A stretch of DNA of 64,000 nt. Origin: Verrucomicrobiales bacterium. Lineage in GTDB: Bacteria; Verrucomicrobiota; Verrucomicrobiia; Verrucomicrobiales; DEV007. Each line of letters starts with the position of its first letter. Position 1 is the stretch's first letter. The DNA is taken from the NCBI GenBank assembly GCA_016795385.1, contig JAEUHI010000047.1:62001-126000 (forward strand), read 5' to 3'. Under the pieces are notes generated by a model, which was given only the letters and a program-made list of their open reading frames with translations, made no database searches and was not told where the DNA came from. Positions 8,741-18,751 of the stretch are shown piece after piece. A program made the position numbers and the translations under genes.

Positions 8741-9507
8741 ACGATATGACCTGGACATCGAAAGCGCTCGCGTGCCTGGGATTGCTTCTGCCACTGTTGG
8801 CGAAGGCGGACGGCGATCTCATCGTGAAAAGCGGTGGATCGGTGACCGTGAAGTCCGGTGCCTCGATCATCGTCGGCCCGAACCGGATCATGGACGTCCA
8901 GAGCGGTGGTAGGGCGACGATCGAGAAGAACGGCACGATGGATGGGAATGTGACCGTGCGATCGGGAGGTCTCCTGATCCTTTGCGGCGAAATCACGGGT
9001 GATCTCCTGTCCATGGGCCGGATCGGAAACTGCGATTTCCGGACCGATGCGATGATCGGAAAAAAACGGAAACGGCTCGGCGGAGACAACCGATACAGCA
9101 AGACCGGAGCGGGCAGCCCCCTCTCGCTCTCTTTGGGTGCGGGAAAGGTGAACTTTTTCATCGCAGGTCAAAATGATGCCTTCGTCGAAGACGGGCTCCG
9201 TTTCCGGGCCGGTATCACCAACGGCGGGCCGCGACTCTCCATCAACCGAATCACCGGTGGCAGAAGCAATGTGACCGCCCAATTCGCCCGCAGCGCCTAC
9301 GTTGATCCCCAGGTCGCCCCGGGGGAGACGATCCTCTTTTTGGTGTCCGCGAAGGCGGGGAAGCGATCCTCGCAGGAAAAGATTTTCCGGTTTACGGCGG
9401 ACGTGTTTTCGACGGGCGATGGTGGTGTCAGTGATCGCGTTGCTGCCGAGATCGAGCCTCTGGAAAGTGAACCGGAACGACCACAGGCCAGTGACAGGGG
9501 CCGCTGA
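8737..9507 (+). CDS. Exported protein with short beta-repeats, bactofilin-like N-terminal part
   Basis: This 256-residue protein starts at GTG 8737, overlapping the previous stop by four bases; ATG 8746 is an alternative. A signal peptide runs to about residue 25. Residues 26-85 are short repeats with a hydrophobic-Gly rhythm (LIVKSGGSVTVKSGASIIV, VTVRSGGLLILCGEITGDLL), the pattern of a right-handed beta-helix as in bactofilins and polymer-forming proteins. The C-terminal half looks like a beta-sandwich (VNFFIAGQNDAFVEDGLRF). Its place at the end of the S74 cluster suggests co-assembly on the cell surface, which is inferred. Confidence 0.65.
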   Translation: MNDMTWTSKALACLGLLLPLLAKADGDLIVKSGGSVTVKSGASIIVGPNRIMDVQSGGRATIEKNGTMDGNVTVRSGGLLILCGEITGDLLSMGRIGNCDFRTDAMIGKKRKRLGGDNRYSKTGAGSPLSLSLGAGKVNFFIAGQNDAFVEDGLRFRAGITNGGPRLSINRITGGRSNVTAQFARSAYVDPQVAPGETILFLVSAKAGKRSSQEKIFRFTADVFSTGDGGVSDRVAAEIEPLESEPERPQASDRGR

Positions 9508-9661
9508 GTTCCTTGCGGTCCCTCATTCGCGATGGTGCTTTCGGGGCTGTCGCCTCGGCCCACCCCGTGTCCTGCTCCGGACCTGCTTTGTATGGAGCGT
9601 CGGGTCGGAAACTTTCATGCGCGGAATTTTCGACGACTCCACCGAATTTCGGAGGATTGAA

Positions 9662-9691
9662 TTGACACCAGCGTGCTGAATTTGCTATTCC
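9662..9691 (+). promoter_or_regulatory. Candidate promoter of the DUF1800 gene
   Basis: TTGACA at 9662-9667 is an exact -35 consensus; TATTCC at 9686-9691 with an 18-base spacer is a weak -10. A start of transcription near 9698 would leave a leader of about 100 bases before the ATG at 9796, and would exclude the upstream GTG at 9673 as the translation start. Confidence 0.5.
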
Positions 9692-9795
9692 ACCGCGTGT
9701 GCGGAGATCGAGATCTCTTCACAGACCAAATCCCCCGCCGGCTCCACGTCGGTTTTTTTCGGTCGTTACCCAAAACCGCCAGCCCCCTTTCGGAG

Positions 9796-12700
9796 ATGTC
9801 CACCGTGATGACTCTTGGTTCCGTGAAACGTCGTGTGCAACGCATTCAGCGATCCGGCTTTCACCGGGTGCTGGCCCTGCTGGCGATCAGTTGGTTTCCG
9901 CAGGAAAAAGCGGCGGCCCAGTCCGGTCTCGCGATGGACTTGTATACCTGGCCGGCCGGCACCAATCCGTCGCTGCCGGCCAACGTCGGGCAGCCGAACG
10001 GACCGGACGGGCTGAACGATCTCTGGCAAATGTTGCACAACGGATGGGAAATCGATCCGGAGGGGGACAACGATGGTGATGGAGCGAACAACGCCCAGGA
10101 ATCGAGCGCCGGGACCAATCCTTTTCTGGCGGCCGACTGCCTCAAGGTGAAGGAACTTGCCGCGACGGCGACGGAGGTGGTTTTCACCTTCGATACCAAG
10201 GCGGGAAAGAAGTACCGGATCCTTTCCGATCCCTCGCCGGGCGGAGCCTTCACCGAGGTCGTCACGCTGAATACCACTCCTGCCTCGCCACATTACGTGG
10301 CGCCGTCGACGGCGACGGGAGCGATGATTTCGATCCCCAAGCCGTCCTCCACGGCGATGTTCTACCGGATCGAGGCGAGCGACGTCGATAGCAATAACGA
10401 TGGAGTATCCGATTGGGTGGCCCGGCAGCTCGGATATGATCCGGGCGCTCCGTCGATCGATCTCGATGGAGACGGCACGAGCGATTTGCTCGAGGATCTG
10501 GTGGCGCAATTCTCCGCACCGGATGAGGTCGAAGTGGTGGCGGTCACACCTTTTGCTTCCGAGGACGGCCCTCAGAGTGGAGCCTTCGAAGTCCGGCGCA
10601 CCCGCCATCTCTTTCCCGCGAGCGTGAGCCTTTCCTACTCGGGGACGGCTTCGGCGGGCGTGGATTATTCCGCCAGCCCTTCCGCCACATCGGTGAGTTT
10701 CGCGCCCGGAGAATCAGGCAAGTCGATCTTTGTGAACCCGAATGCGGCACAGCCGTCCCTCCTCGAGGGGAGCGAGTCGGTCACGGTGACCTTGAGCGAT
10801 CCCCAGAGCACCCAGCCCGGCGCAGCGCCGTCGATCGGCCGGCGTGGCTCGGCGACGGTGATCCTGAGGGACTCGACCACGGCGCAAGGTTCCGGACTCC
10901 TCGCACGCTATTACGATCACGCGAGTTCCACCCAGGCTCATGCGGCGAATTTTGGTGATCTCGCCAACTACACCTTCACGCTGGGTTCTCCGAACACGAA
11001 CGGGACCATTCTCGTGACGCCGACGACGGGGAATGTCACCACCCTCCTCGCGGCGATCACGCCCGGATCGACCCAGGTGCGGCTGAGCTTCAACGGGGGC
11101 AATCTGAACACGGCCGCCTACAACCATCAGCTCTATCAGGTCACGGCAAAGACGGCGACGAATTTCACTTGTTCGATCACTTCGGGCACCGCGCTGCCCT
11201 CGAGCAGCAGCAGCAATCTTTATTTCAGCATCGAGCCCCTGCATCCTCCGGTGATCGAGCGGGTCGACGCGACGGTGGACAATGAATGGATGGGCGGCAC
11301 GCCGAACGGCAATTTCATCTCTCCTCTCAACCTCGCCGACAATTGGTCGTCGGTGTGGGAAGCCTACCTCCATCCCACGACGGCTTCCACCTCGGGCTAC
11401 CGCTTCCAGCTCGATGCGGATGACAAGGCCCGGGTTTTGATCGACCTGAACCGGAACGGCACCTTCGATCTCCCCGAGGAGCAGGTCATCGAACATGGCT
11501 GGGATTCCGCCGCGACCGTGGGCACTTTCAAGATCAGTGGATCCCATCTCCTCGCCGTCCCCTCGAACGCTTCGGAGCGTTACAAGATCCGAGTCGAGCA
11601 GGTCGAGACGACCGGAGAAGCGCGTTGCCGGCTCCAATGGAGTGTCAATGGAGGCACCTTCGCGAACATCCCGCAGAGCGCGGTCTACGCCCACGTGGCG
11701 GCGATGAACGCGAATTACAACTACGCGCGGACCACCACGACGCCGGGCGCGATGGCGGGGACGATCGTCGTCACGCTGAACGGACACGGCTTCTCCGTCG
11801 GCACTCCGGTGAACCTCTCGTTCTCTTCGGGAAACCTTTTCACCCCGGCGAACGGCAATTTCCACGGCACTTACACGGTCTCGGCGGTGAATTCGGCGAA
11901 CACCTTCACGGTGCCGATCGCGGGCGCCTCCCTTCCGGCCTCGGGCACGGGAGCCGGATACGTGCTCGATCAGCCCGCGAACACCACCCAGGCTTGGTAC
12001 AACGTGGTCTACCAAAGCAGCGATTTTTCCGGCGCGCCCGGGCGGATCGGCACGAACAACAATGGCACGAATGACAGCAACAACGGGCTTTACGGCACCG
12101 GCACGCCTGATGTGGCGCTGATCAATCCCGACAGTTTCTCGATCCGATGGACCGGGCAGGTTCAGCCGCAGTTCACCGAGGAATACACTTTCTCGGTGCT
12201 GGCGGACGATGGATTCCGCCTCTGGATCAACGGGCAGGAGATGGCGATGACGCAGCTGGCATCCTCCAATGTCGGCAGCTCGACTTACACCTACAACAGC
12301 AGCACCGGGGAGGCCTTGGTGAACTACGGTGCCTCTACCATCGTGGAGAATTCCTACGCCGTCGGCGACATCGTGCGGATCGATCCGACGGCCGGCACGT
12401 TGACCAGTTTCGCGACGACCGACCTCGTCGTGACCGCCGCCACCGCCACGACCTTCACCGTGGTCTTCCCGACTGGTTTTGGCGACCAGACCACTGCGGC
12501 TTCGGCCAACCTCGATGCGATGAACCGCGCCATCAAGCCGTGGGCCTCCAATGGCAATGAGCGTTTCTGCCGGGTGCCGATGGTGGAGGGAGTGCGCTAC
12601 GACATTCGTCTGGATTACTACGAGAGCGGAGGATTCTCGCGGTGCCGGCTGTTCTGGTTCAGCCCGAGCCAGCCGAAGCAGATCATTCCCGCCAATCGTC

Positions 12701-15700
12701 TTTATCCTTCGAGCGCTCCGTCGGCACCCTCCACCCATTTGACGCAGACGGATGCCACCGCCCTGGTCGGTGGTCCCTTCCGTCTGCCGGTGGCTGGCAG
12801 CAATGGTGCCATTGTGACCTTCTCCGGTTTGCCGGACTGGCTCAGTTATGTGAATGGCGAACTGGTCGGCACACCGCCTTCCGGAGCGGCGGGATGGTAC
12901 CAGATCCTCGTCACCCTGACGAATGCCGCGGGCACGAGCCAGTCGGTCTTGAATCTGGAAGTGAAAGAAACAGGCGGAGCGATCACGCGCGATCTGTGGT
13001 CGGCGGTGCCTGGGGATACGATGTCGGATTTTCCCGCGAGCCTGCCTACCAATTCCTCGACCGTTTCCTCGCTCGAGGGGCCCTCCGATTCCGGTGACAA
13101 CTACGCATCTCGCCTGCGCGGCTACCTGACGGCACCGGAGACGGGCAACTACTACTTCTGGGTCGCCGGCAGCAACGCGGCCGAACTCTGGATTTCAAAT
13201 GACGCGGAGCCGGTCAATGCCTTCCGTCGGGCGCGCGTCGTGGCAGGCAGTCCGACGCCACGGACCTGGACGATCGAGAGCGGTCAAAAGAGCCCCTGGA
13301 TGGCGCTCGAGCAGGGCAAACGCTACTACATCGAAGTCCGGCACAAGGCCGGCAGCGGTCCCGGCGACAACCTCGCGGTGGGATGGGCGCGCCCCGGCGA
13401 GCCGACGGACGCTCCGAGCGAAGTGGTGCCGGGCTATGTGCTGTCACCCTGGTCCGAACCGGTCGTGCCCGATGATGGCGGCACCATTTGGTCGGCGACC
13501 CTGCGTCCCCAAGGAGGTGCGGTCACCAATGCCTCCGGCAGCAGCTTCCTGCGTCTGAATGCGGCAGAGACCGAAGCCATCATCACGGCCAATTACTCGG
13601 GGCTCACCTCCGCGTTCTTCGGGATGCACGTGCACAACGACATGATCCCCGGCGGTGGCACCGCGAACATCATCGCCGATCTCGAGGAGCCGGGCGACGT
13701 CCAGATCCTGCCCGACGGCACTTACCGTTGGGTCATCAAACCGACCGCAGGATACAGCGTGGCCGACCTCGTGCAGCATCTCAAGGATGGAAAGCTCTAC
13801 TTCAACGTGCACTCGGTGAACTTCCCCGGGGGCGAAATCAAGGGTTACTACAGCAAGCTCGAGGGGGCTCCGGCGTTCGTGCCTCCGGCCGCGCCTCCGG
13901 CATGGACCGATGATTCCGATACCGATGCAGGCGCGGCGCGCTTCCTCGCCCAGGCCACTTTCGGAGCGAGCGCCGCCGACATCCAGGCGCTGAAGTCGAT
14001 CACTCCGAGCGGTGGAAAGAGCCGCTACGAACTCTGGATCGAGGATCAGTTCAGCAAGCCGGTGTCCCAGACCCTGCCGGAAGTGTTGCGGACGCGTCGC
14101 GCCGATGCCCAGGGCGGTTCGGCCTACGATGAGACCCTGCTCTTCAATTCTTGGTGGCGGAATTCGGTCTCCGGCAGTGATCAACTCCGCCAACGGGTCG
14201 CTTTCGCCTTGAGCCAGATCCACGTGGTCTCGGCGCAGGGGCCGCTCGACAACCGGGGCGAGGCGCTCGCCTATTTCTACGACCAGCTCAATGCCGGTGC
14301 CTTCGGCAATTTCCGCGACATTCTCGAGACCACGACCCTCACCCCCGCCATGGGCCGCTACCTCGACATGCTCCGCAATGACAAACCCGATCTATCGGTG
14401 GGGCGCATTCCGAACGAGAACTATGCCCGCGAGATCAAGCAGCTCTTCTCGATCGGGCTGTTCCGGATGTGGCCCGACGGGACTCTGATCCTGAACTCGA
14501 AATTCGAGCCGATCGACACCTACAGCCAGCGCGAGATCGTCGGATTCGCCCACGTCTTCACGGGCTGGGACTACGGTTATGACGGTGCCTACCGCACGGG
14601 CATCGGTGCGGCCACGGACTGGATGCGGCAGATGCGCGAGGTGCCGGCGCGTCACTTCACGGGGCCGAAGCGCATCCTCAACAACGAGGTGCTGCCCGGT
14701 CTCCAGAAGGTCGGCAATCGTTCCCTCGACCCCTATGCGACCCACGGCTCGATGGAATACGGCAACGCGGATTTCCAGAGCCTCCCGGCGAGGGAACTCG
14801 ATGCGGCGCACGACCAACTGTTTGAAAATCCGAACACCGGCCCCTTCATCTGCCGCCAGCTCATCCAGCGGATGGTGACGAGCCATCCCTCGCGAGGTTA
14901 TGTCTACCGGGTGACGAGCAAGTTCAACGACAACGGCCAAGGTGTGCGGGGCGACATGCAGGCCGTCGTCAAAGCGATCCTGCTGGACTACGAGGCCCGC
15001 AGCGGGGCCATGGTGACGGAGCCGCAATACGGAAAACAGCGTGAGCCCCTCCTGCGTCTCACCGCGGCGGGTCGTGCTTTCCGCCCCGCCACCTTCGGCG
15101 GCACCTACACCCAGACGGGCAACCGCACGATCACTCTCAACACCACCACGCCGCACAATCTGGCGAGTGGCAACAACGTCTTTCTCGATTTCACGGCGGG
15201 GGATTCGAATCCTGCTCCGTGGACCGGAACCTATGCGGCGACCGTGGTCAATTCGACGCAATTCACCGTCAATGCCGTCAACTGGGCCACCGGCACCTAC
15301 AGCATCCCGGCGAATTCCAATGTCTGCACCGTGACGATGAGCAATCACTGGTTGCAAAACGGCCACCGGGTCTTCATGGACTTCACGAGCGGGGCCGCGG
15401 ATGGATCCGCCTTGCTGGATCGCCGCGCTTACACCCTCACGAGCGCCTCCGCCGAAACGGGAACGAACATCACGTTCACGTTTACCGTGGCGGACACCTC
15501 CGCTTCGCTGCGCAGCGGCAACTGCATGATCCCGCGTTTCAGCCCCGGCAGCTACACGGTCGGGGCCTCGGGCCTGCCTGCGCCGAACGATCGGCGGGTG
15601 ACGATGCGTACGAACGAGGATCACCACCTCGCCGTCGGGGATCAGGTCCAGCTCAACATCTATGGCGGCAATCCACAGCCGGCCGACCTCGTGGCCACGG

Positions 15701-16650
15701 TGGAGAGTGTTGTTGATCTGAAGACCTGGACCTTCCTAGTCTCCAGCGCCGTGAGTGGCTACGGAACCAACCAAGGAAACAACAGTGTCTATCAATTCCC
15801 GCTCGTATCCCAACCGGTGAACCGGAGTGGCACGCTCAATTCGCGGTCGAGCACCTACCAACTCGGCAACACCGACGGGAATCTCGAACAGTCGCCCTTG
15901 AACGCGGACACGGTCTTCAACTTCTTCCTGCCGGACTACAAGTTCCCGGGTGAACTCGCCGGAGCCGGGCTGACCACTCCGGAATTCCAGCTCACCTCCG
16001 AGACGACCACGGTGCGGCAGGCGAATTTCCTCTTCAACGGCATCTTCAATCCCGGCACCACCAACGGCTACAGCAGTTTCTCGAGCGGAAACAACGCGTT
16101 GGTGATGGATTATTCGACGTGGATGACGGGCAATGCGGCCAATCTCGGCCTCGGCGCTCCGTCGAACACGGGAGTGCCTTGGACGCACAACCAGAACGTC
16201 GCGGCTTTCGTGGACCAGCTCGCCACCCTGCTCACCGCGAACCAGATGACACCGTCCGCAAAACAAATCGTCCGGGATTTTGTGAGCCTGCCGATTGCTT
16301 CGATCGGGACGGGGAATCCCTGCGTCGTCAACACCTCCCGGCCGCACGGATATGCGACGGGTCAGACGGTCTTCCTCAGTGGCGTCACCGGCGGTACCTT
16401 CTCGCCGGCGGGAGCCTTTGGCAGCAACTCGACGGGGCGGACCATCACCGTGATCGACGAGGACACCTTTACCGTCACCGGGGTCAGCTGCACCGCGGCG
16501 CCGGGCGGGACGCAGGTGGCCAACGCCCATGCCTCGCAGGTCGCGTACGACCAGGGAAGCACGAATCCCTCGGCCACCCAACGCCGCGACCGCATCCGAT
16601 CGATCCTCCACCTCATTCTCACCAGCCCCGACTTCACGGTGCAACGCTGA
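9796..16650 (+). CDS. Giant exported PA14/CHRD/DUF1800 protein with FCCH-like insertions
   Basis: The product has 2284 residues from ATG 9796, chosen because it directly precedes the signal peptide (SGFHRVLALLAISWFPQEKAAAQ). In order it shows Ca-binding type-3-like repeats DNDGDGANN and DLDGDGTSD (about 85-235), a Calx-beta domain (268-361), and three PA14 carbohydrate-binding modules (about 365-630, 735-968, 1065-1218). These are followed by a CHRD domain (1225-1358) and DUF1800 (1375-2282). About seven copies of a small beta module (pattern HGF..G..V.L and TFTV) interrupt the PA14 and DUF1800 parts. DUF1800 proteins of Planctomycetes and Verrucomicrobia are exported and paired with DUF1501, probably at the cell envelope; the biochemical role is unknown. 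Confidence 0.88.
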   Translation: MSTVMTLGSVKRRVQRIQRSGFHRVLALLAISWFPQEKAAAQSGLAMDLYTWPAGTNPSLPANVGQPNGPDGLNDLWQMLHNGWEIDPEGDNDGDGANNAQESSAGTNPFLAADCLKVKELAATATEVVFTFDTKAGKKYRILSDPSPGGAFTEVVTLNTTPASPHYVAPSTATGAMISIPKPSSTAMFYRIEASDVDSNNDGVSDWVARQLGYDPGAPSIDLDGDGTSDLLEDLVAQFSAPDEVEVVAVTPFASEDGPQSGAFEVRRTRHLFPASVSLSYSGTASAGVDYSASPSATSVSFAPGESGKSIFVNPNAAQPSLLEGSESVTVTLSDPQSTQPGAAPSIGRRGSATVILRDSTTAQGSGLLARYYDHASSTQAHAANFGDLANYTFTLGSPNTNGTILVTPTTGNVTTLLAAITPGSTQVRLSFNGGNLNTAAYNHQLYQVTAKTATNFTCSITSGTALPSSSSSNLYFSIEPLHPPVIERVDATVDNEWMGGTPNGNFISPLNLADNWSSVWEAYLHPTTASTSGYRFQLDADDKARVLIDLNRNGTFDLPEEQVIEHGWDSAATVGTFKISGSHLLAVPSNASERYKIRVEQVETTGEARCRLQWSVNGGTFANIPQSAVYAHVAAMNANYNYARTTTTPGAMAGTIVVTLNGHGFSVGTPVNLSFSSGNLFTPANGNFHGTYTVSAVNSANTFTVPIAGASLPASGTGAGYVLDQPANTTQAWYNVVYQSSDFSGAPGRIGTNNNGTNDSNNGLYGTGTPDVALINPDSFSIRWTGQVQPQFTEEYTFSVLADDGFRLWINGQEMAMTQLASSNVGSSTYTYNSSTGEALVNYGASTIVENSYAVGDIVRIDPTAGTLTSFATTDLVVTAATATTFTVVFPTGFGDQTTAASANLDAMNRAIKPWASNGNERFCRVPMVEGVRYDIRLDYYESGGFSRCRLFWFSPSQPKQIIPANRLYPSSAPSAPSTHLTQTDATALVGGPFRLPVAGSNGAIVTFSGLPDWLSYVNGELVGTPPSGAAGWYQILVTLTNAAGTSQSVLNLEVKETGGAITRDLWSAVPGDTMSDFPASLPTNSSTVSSLEGPSDSGDNYASRLRGYLTAPETGNYYFWVAGSNAAELWISNDAEPVNAFRRARVVAGSPTPRTWTIESGQKSPWMALEQGKRYYIEVRHKAGSGPGDNLAVGWARPGEPTDAPSEVVPGYVLSPWSEPVVPDDGGTIWSATLRPQGGAVTNASGSSFLRLNAAETEAIITANYSGLTSAFFGMHVHNDMIPGGGTANIIADLEEPGDVQILPDGTYRWVIKPTAGYSVADLVQHLKDGKLYFNVHSVNFPGGEIKGYYSKLEGAPAFVPPAAPPAWTDDSDTDAGAARFLAQATFGASAADIQALKSITPSGGKSRYELWIEDQFSKPVSQTLPEVLRTRRADAQGGSAYDETLLFNSWWRNSVSGSDQLRQRVAFALSQIHVVSAQGPLDNRGEALAYFYDQLNAGAFGNFRDILETTTLTPAMGRYLDMLRNDKPDLSVGRIPNENYAREIKQLFSIGLFRMWPDGTLILNSKFEPIDTYSQREIVGFAHVFTGWDYGYDGAYRTGIGAATDWMRQMREVPARHFTGPKRILNNEVLPGLQKVGNRSLDPYATHGSMEYGNADFQSLPARELDAAHDQLFENPNTGPFICRQLIQRMVTSHPSRGYVYRVTSKFNDNGQGVRGDMQAVVKAILLDYEARSGAMVTEPQYGKQREPLLRLTAAGRAFRPATFGGTYTQTGNRTITLNTTTPHNLASGNNVFLDFTAGDSNPAPWTGTYAATVVNSTQFTVNAVNWATGTYSIPANSNVCTVTMSNHWLQNGHRVFMDFTSGAADGSALLDRRAYTLTSASAETGTNITFTFTVADTSASLRSGNCMIPRFSPGSYTVGASGLPAPNDRRVTMRTNEDHHLAVGDQVQLNIYGGNPQPADLVATVESVVDLKTWTFLVSSAVSGYGTNQGNNSVYQFPLVSQPVNRSGTLNSRSSTYQLGNTDGNLEQSPLNADTVFNFFLPDYKFPGELAGAGLTTPEFQLTSETTTVRQANFLFNGIFNPGTTNGYSSFSSGNNALVMDYSTWMTGNAANLGLGAPSNTGVPWTHNQNVAAFVDQLATLLTANQMTPSAKQIVRDFVSLPIASIGTGNPCVVNTSRPHGYATGQTVFLSGVTGGTFSPAGAFGSNSTGRTITVIDEDTFTVTGVSCTAAPGGTQVANAHASQVAYDQGSTNPSATQRRDRIRSILHLILTSPDFTVQR

Positions 16651-16658
16651 CCGCCCAC

Positions 16659-18119
16659 ATGAACTCGTTTGCCCTCAACTCCTTCACCACCCGGCGGAAC
16701 TTCCTTTCGCGGGCGGCCTTCTCAGGCCTCGGCCTCACCGCGGCGGGCAGCATCATCCGCGACTTCGGCTTGATGCAGTCCGCCATGGCGGCGCAGGGGC
16801 CGGTCTCCGGTTACAAGGCGATCGTCTGTCTCTTCCTCGCGGGGGGCAATGATGCGAACAACTGGATCGTTCCCACCGATACGGAAACCTACAATGCCTA
16901 CGCAACGGCGCGGGGTGGTCTCCTCCAGATCCCGTCGGCCGCGTTGCTGCCTTTGAACGTGGGTGGGAGTCCGGTGACCGACGCGGACGGTCATACCTAC
17001 GGCCTGCACCCGAGCAGCACGCGGCTCCAGACGCTCTTCGCGGAGGGCAAGATGGCCTCCCTTCTCAACATCGGATCGCTGGTGCGACCCACCACGAAGA
17101 CTCAATACAACAGCAATCCCAGCTTCTACCGGCCGCCGCAGTTGTTCTCACACAGCGACCAGGTGACGCAGTGGCAGACTTCGATCCCCGACCAGCCTCC
17201 GACGACGGGGTGGTGCGGTCGGGTCGCCGACATCATCAATGGAGTGGCGAATCCCGCCGGGAACATCTCCATGTCCATCTCGCTTGCCGGAGCCAACACT
17301 CTCCAGGTTGGCAACATGGTCGCCCAATACCAGGTCGCCACCACCGGAGCGGAAACCCTGACCGGATCGCTCATGAGCGGAAACAACGTCCGCGTCAAGG
17401 CGATGCGTGACATCATGGATCTCCCCAATGCCAATCTGCAGCGCCAGGCCTACGCCGAGGTGCTCGACCGCGCCATCGCCACGGGTGATCTGCTCAACAC
17501 CTCCATCGCGAACACCGCCAGCGACGCTTTCTGGACGAATCCTTTCCCCACGACAAGCATCGGCAATCAGATGAAGATGATCGCCCGGCTCATCGAGGCG
17601 AGGGGACCGGCCAAGTTCAACATGAACCGCCAGATCTTTTTCTGCCAGATTGGCGGCTTCGATACCCATACCGCCCAGGTACGGACCAATACGGGCACGG
17701 ACAACGTCCTCTCGAACACGGGCACCCATTACAGCCTCCTTTTCCAGGTCAGCGAAGCCATCTTCGCTTTCCAACGGGCCATGGAACAGCTCGGAGTTTC
17801 CAACGACGTCACCACTTTCACCGCGAGCGATTTCTCGCGCACCTTCCCGAACAACAGCCAGGGCAGCGATCATGGATGGGGTTCGCACCACTTCGTGGTT
17901 GGCGGAGCCGTCGATGGCGGGAAATTCTACGGCAAACTGCCCACCCTGGCGATCAACGGGCCCGATGACACCGGCACCGGGCGGTGGATCCCGACGCTTT
18001 CGGTCGACCAGCATGCGGCGACGCTCGCAAGGTGGTTTGGAGTGGACTCCTCGATGATGAGCACCCTTCTTCCCAATCTGAGCCGGTTCTCTTCCTCGGA
18101 CCTCGGCTTCATGGGATGA
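16659..18119 (+). CDS. DUF1501 family protein, Tat-exported
   Basis: The protein has 486 residues, starting at ATG 16659 eight bases after the DUF1800 stop. A twin-arginine signal (TTRRNFLSRAAFSGLG, Arg12-Arg13) leads to the DUF1501 fold, which is related to alkaline-phosphatase and sulfatase-type proteins. Typical motifs are CLFLAGGNDANNWIVP near the N-terminus, GGFDTHTAQ about two thirds in, and GSDHGWGSHHFVVGG near the end. DUF1501 genes almost always follow DUF1800 genes, as here, and the pair probably acts together in the periplasm or at the surface. Function is not established. Confidence 0.92.
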   Translation: MNSFALNSFTTRRNFLSRAAFSGLGLTAAGSIIRDFGLMQSAMAAQGPVSGYKAIVCLFLAGGNDANNWIVPTDTETYNAYATARGGLLQIPSAALLPLNVGGSPVTDADGHTYGLHPSSTRLQTLFAEGKMASLLNIGSLVRPTTKTQYNSNPSFYRPPQLFSHSDQVTQWQTSIPDQPPTTGWCGRVADIINGVANPAGNISMSISLAGANTLQVGNMVAQYQVATTGAETLTGSLMSGNNVRVKAMRDIMDLPNANLQRQAYAEVLDRAIATGDLLNTSIANTASDAFWTNPFPTTSIGNQMKMIARLIEARGPAKFNMNRQIFFCQIGGFDTHTAQVRTNTGTDNVLSNTGTHYSLLFQVSEAIFAFQRAMEQLGVSNDVTTFTASDFSRTFPNNSQGSDHGWGSHHFVVGGAVDGGKFYGKLPTLAINGPDDTGTGRWIPTLSVDQHAATLARWFGVDSSMMSTLLPNLSRFSSSDLGFMG

Positions 18120-18745
18120 AACGCATGAAGCGCGGCCCCTTGGTTTTCATCGGACTGCTCGTCCTGGTCGCGGCGTTCGCCGTCTGGCGGCTCCGCGAAT
18201 CACAGGGGGGAGCCGGATCGACGCCCGTGACGACCGGCAGTGCGAAGGACGGTCACGAAGCCGTGGAACCCACTCCACCCGGCATCCCCGAAGTTCCCTC
18301 GGAGCCCGCTCCCGCTCCCGCCGAGGTGGGCGCCGCCCCTACTTTTGTCCCCGCGCCTCTGCCGGCACCCAATCCGCCCTCGCCCCGGAGACAATCCCCG
18401 GCCGCTCCACCTTTGCCGGCGGACCAACGGCCGGCTGTCGCCATTCCCGAGCCCGCGCAGGCGGCGGTCGAGGCCTTGGCGCTCAATCTTCGCGAATACC
18501 GCAATCGGTTTGGCGGGAACCCCGTGGGCACCAATGCGGAGATCGTCCGGGAGATGGACGGCGGCAACGCGAAAGGCGCCGCCTACCTCCCGGCGGATCT
18601 GAAGCGGCTCAACGGACAAGGCGAGCTGATCGACGAATGGGGGACTCCTTATTTCTTCCACCAGGAGTCGGCGACGGAGATGGAAATCCGCTCCGCCGGT
18701 GCCGACCGCGTGATGTGGACGACCGACGACATCGTCGCGAGGTGA
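18116..18745 (+). CDS. Membrane-anchored protein with GspG-like C-terminal tail
   Basis: The protein has 209 residues, with ATG at 18116 overlapping the DUF1501 stop (ATGA), so it is coupled to that pair. One N-terminal membrane segment (about 7-25) is followed by a Pro/Ala-rich linker (40-115) and a compact C-terminal domain. The end (LIDEWGTPYFFHQESATEMEIRSAGADRVMWTTDDIV) copies the C-terminal calcium loop region of type II secretion major pseudopilins (DxWGxPY ... SxGxDxxxxTDDDI). It lacks the pilin N-terminal methylation motif, so it is not a pilin itself. It may be an accessory factor for the DUF1800/DUF1501 system. Confidence 0.7.
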   Translation: MKRMKRGPLVFIGLLVLVAAFAVWRLRESQGGAGSTPVTTGSAKDGHEAVEPTPPGIPEVPSEPAPAPAEVGAAPTFVPAPLPAPNPPSPRRQSPAAPPLPADQRPAVAIPEPAQAAVEALALNLREYRNRFGGNPVGTNAEIVREMDGGNAKGAAYLPADLKRLNGQGELIDEWGTPYFFHQESATEMEIRSAGADRVMWTTDDIVAR

Positions 18746-18751
18746 GCCTCC

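Noticed and set aside
9673..9795. N-terminal extension of the DUF1800 protein from GTG 9673
   Set aside because: The extension overlaps the likely promoter (TTGACA at 9662) and would bury the signal peptide 60 residues inside.
10714..12738. 674-codon minus-strand frame inside the DUF1800 gene
   Set aside because: Arg/Gly/Asp-rich shadow translation opposite PA14 and Calx-beta domains; no motif or start support.
16119..16658. Upstream extension of the DUF1501 frame
   Set aside because: It overlaps the DUF1800 coding region in another frame; the Tat signal begins at ATG 16659.
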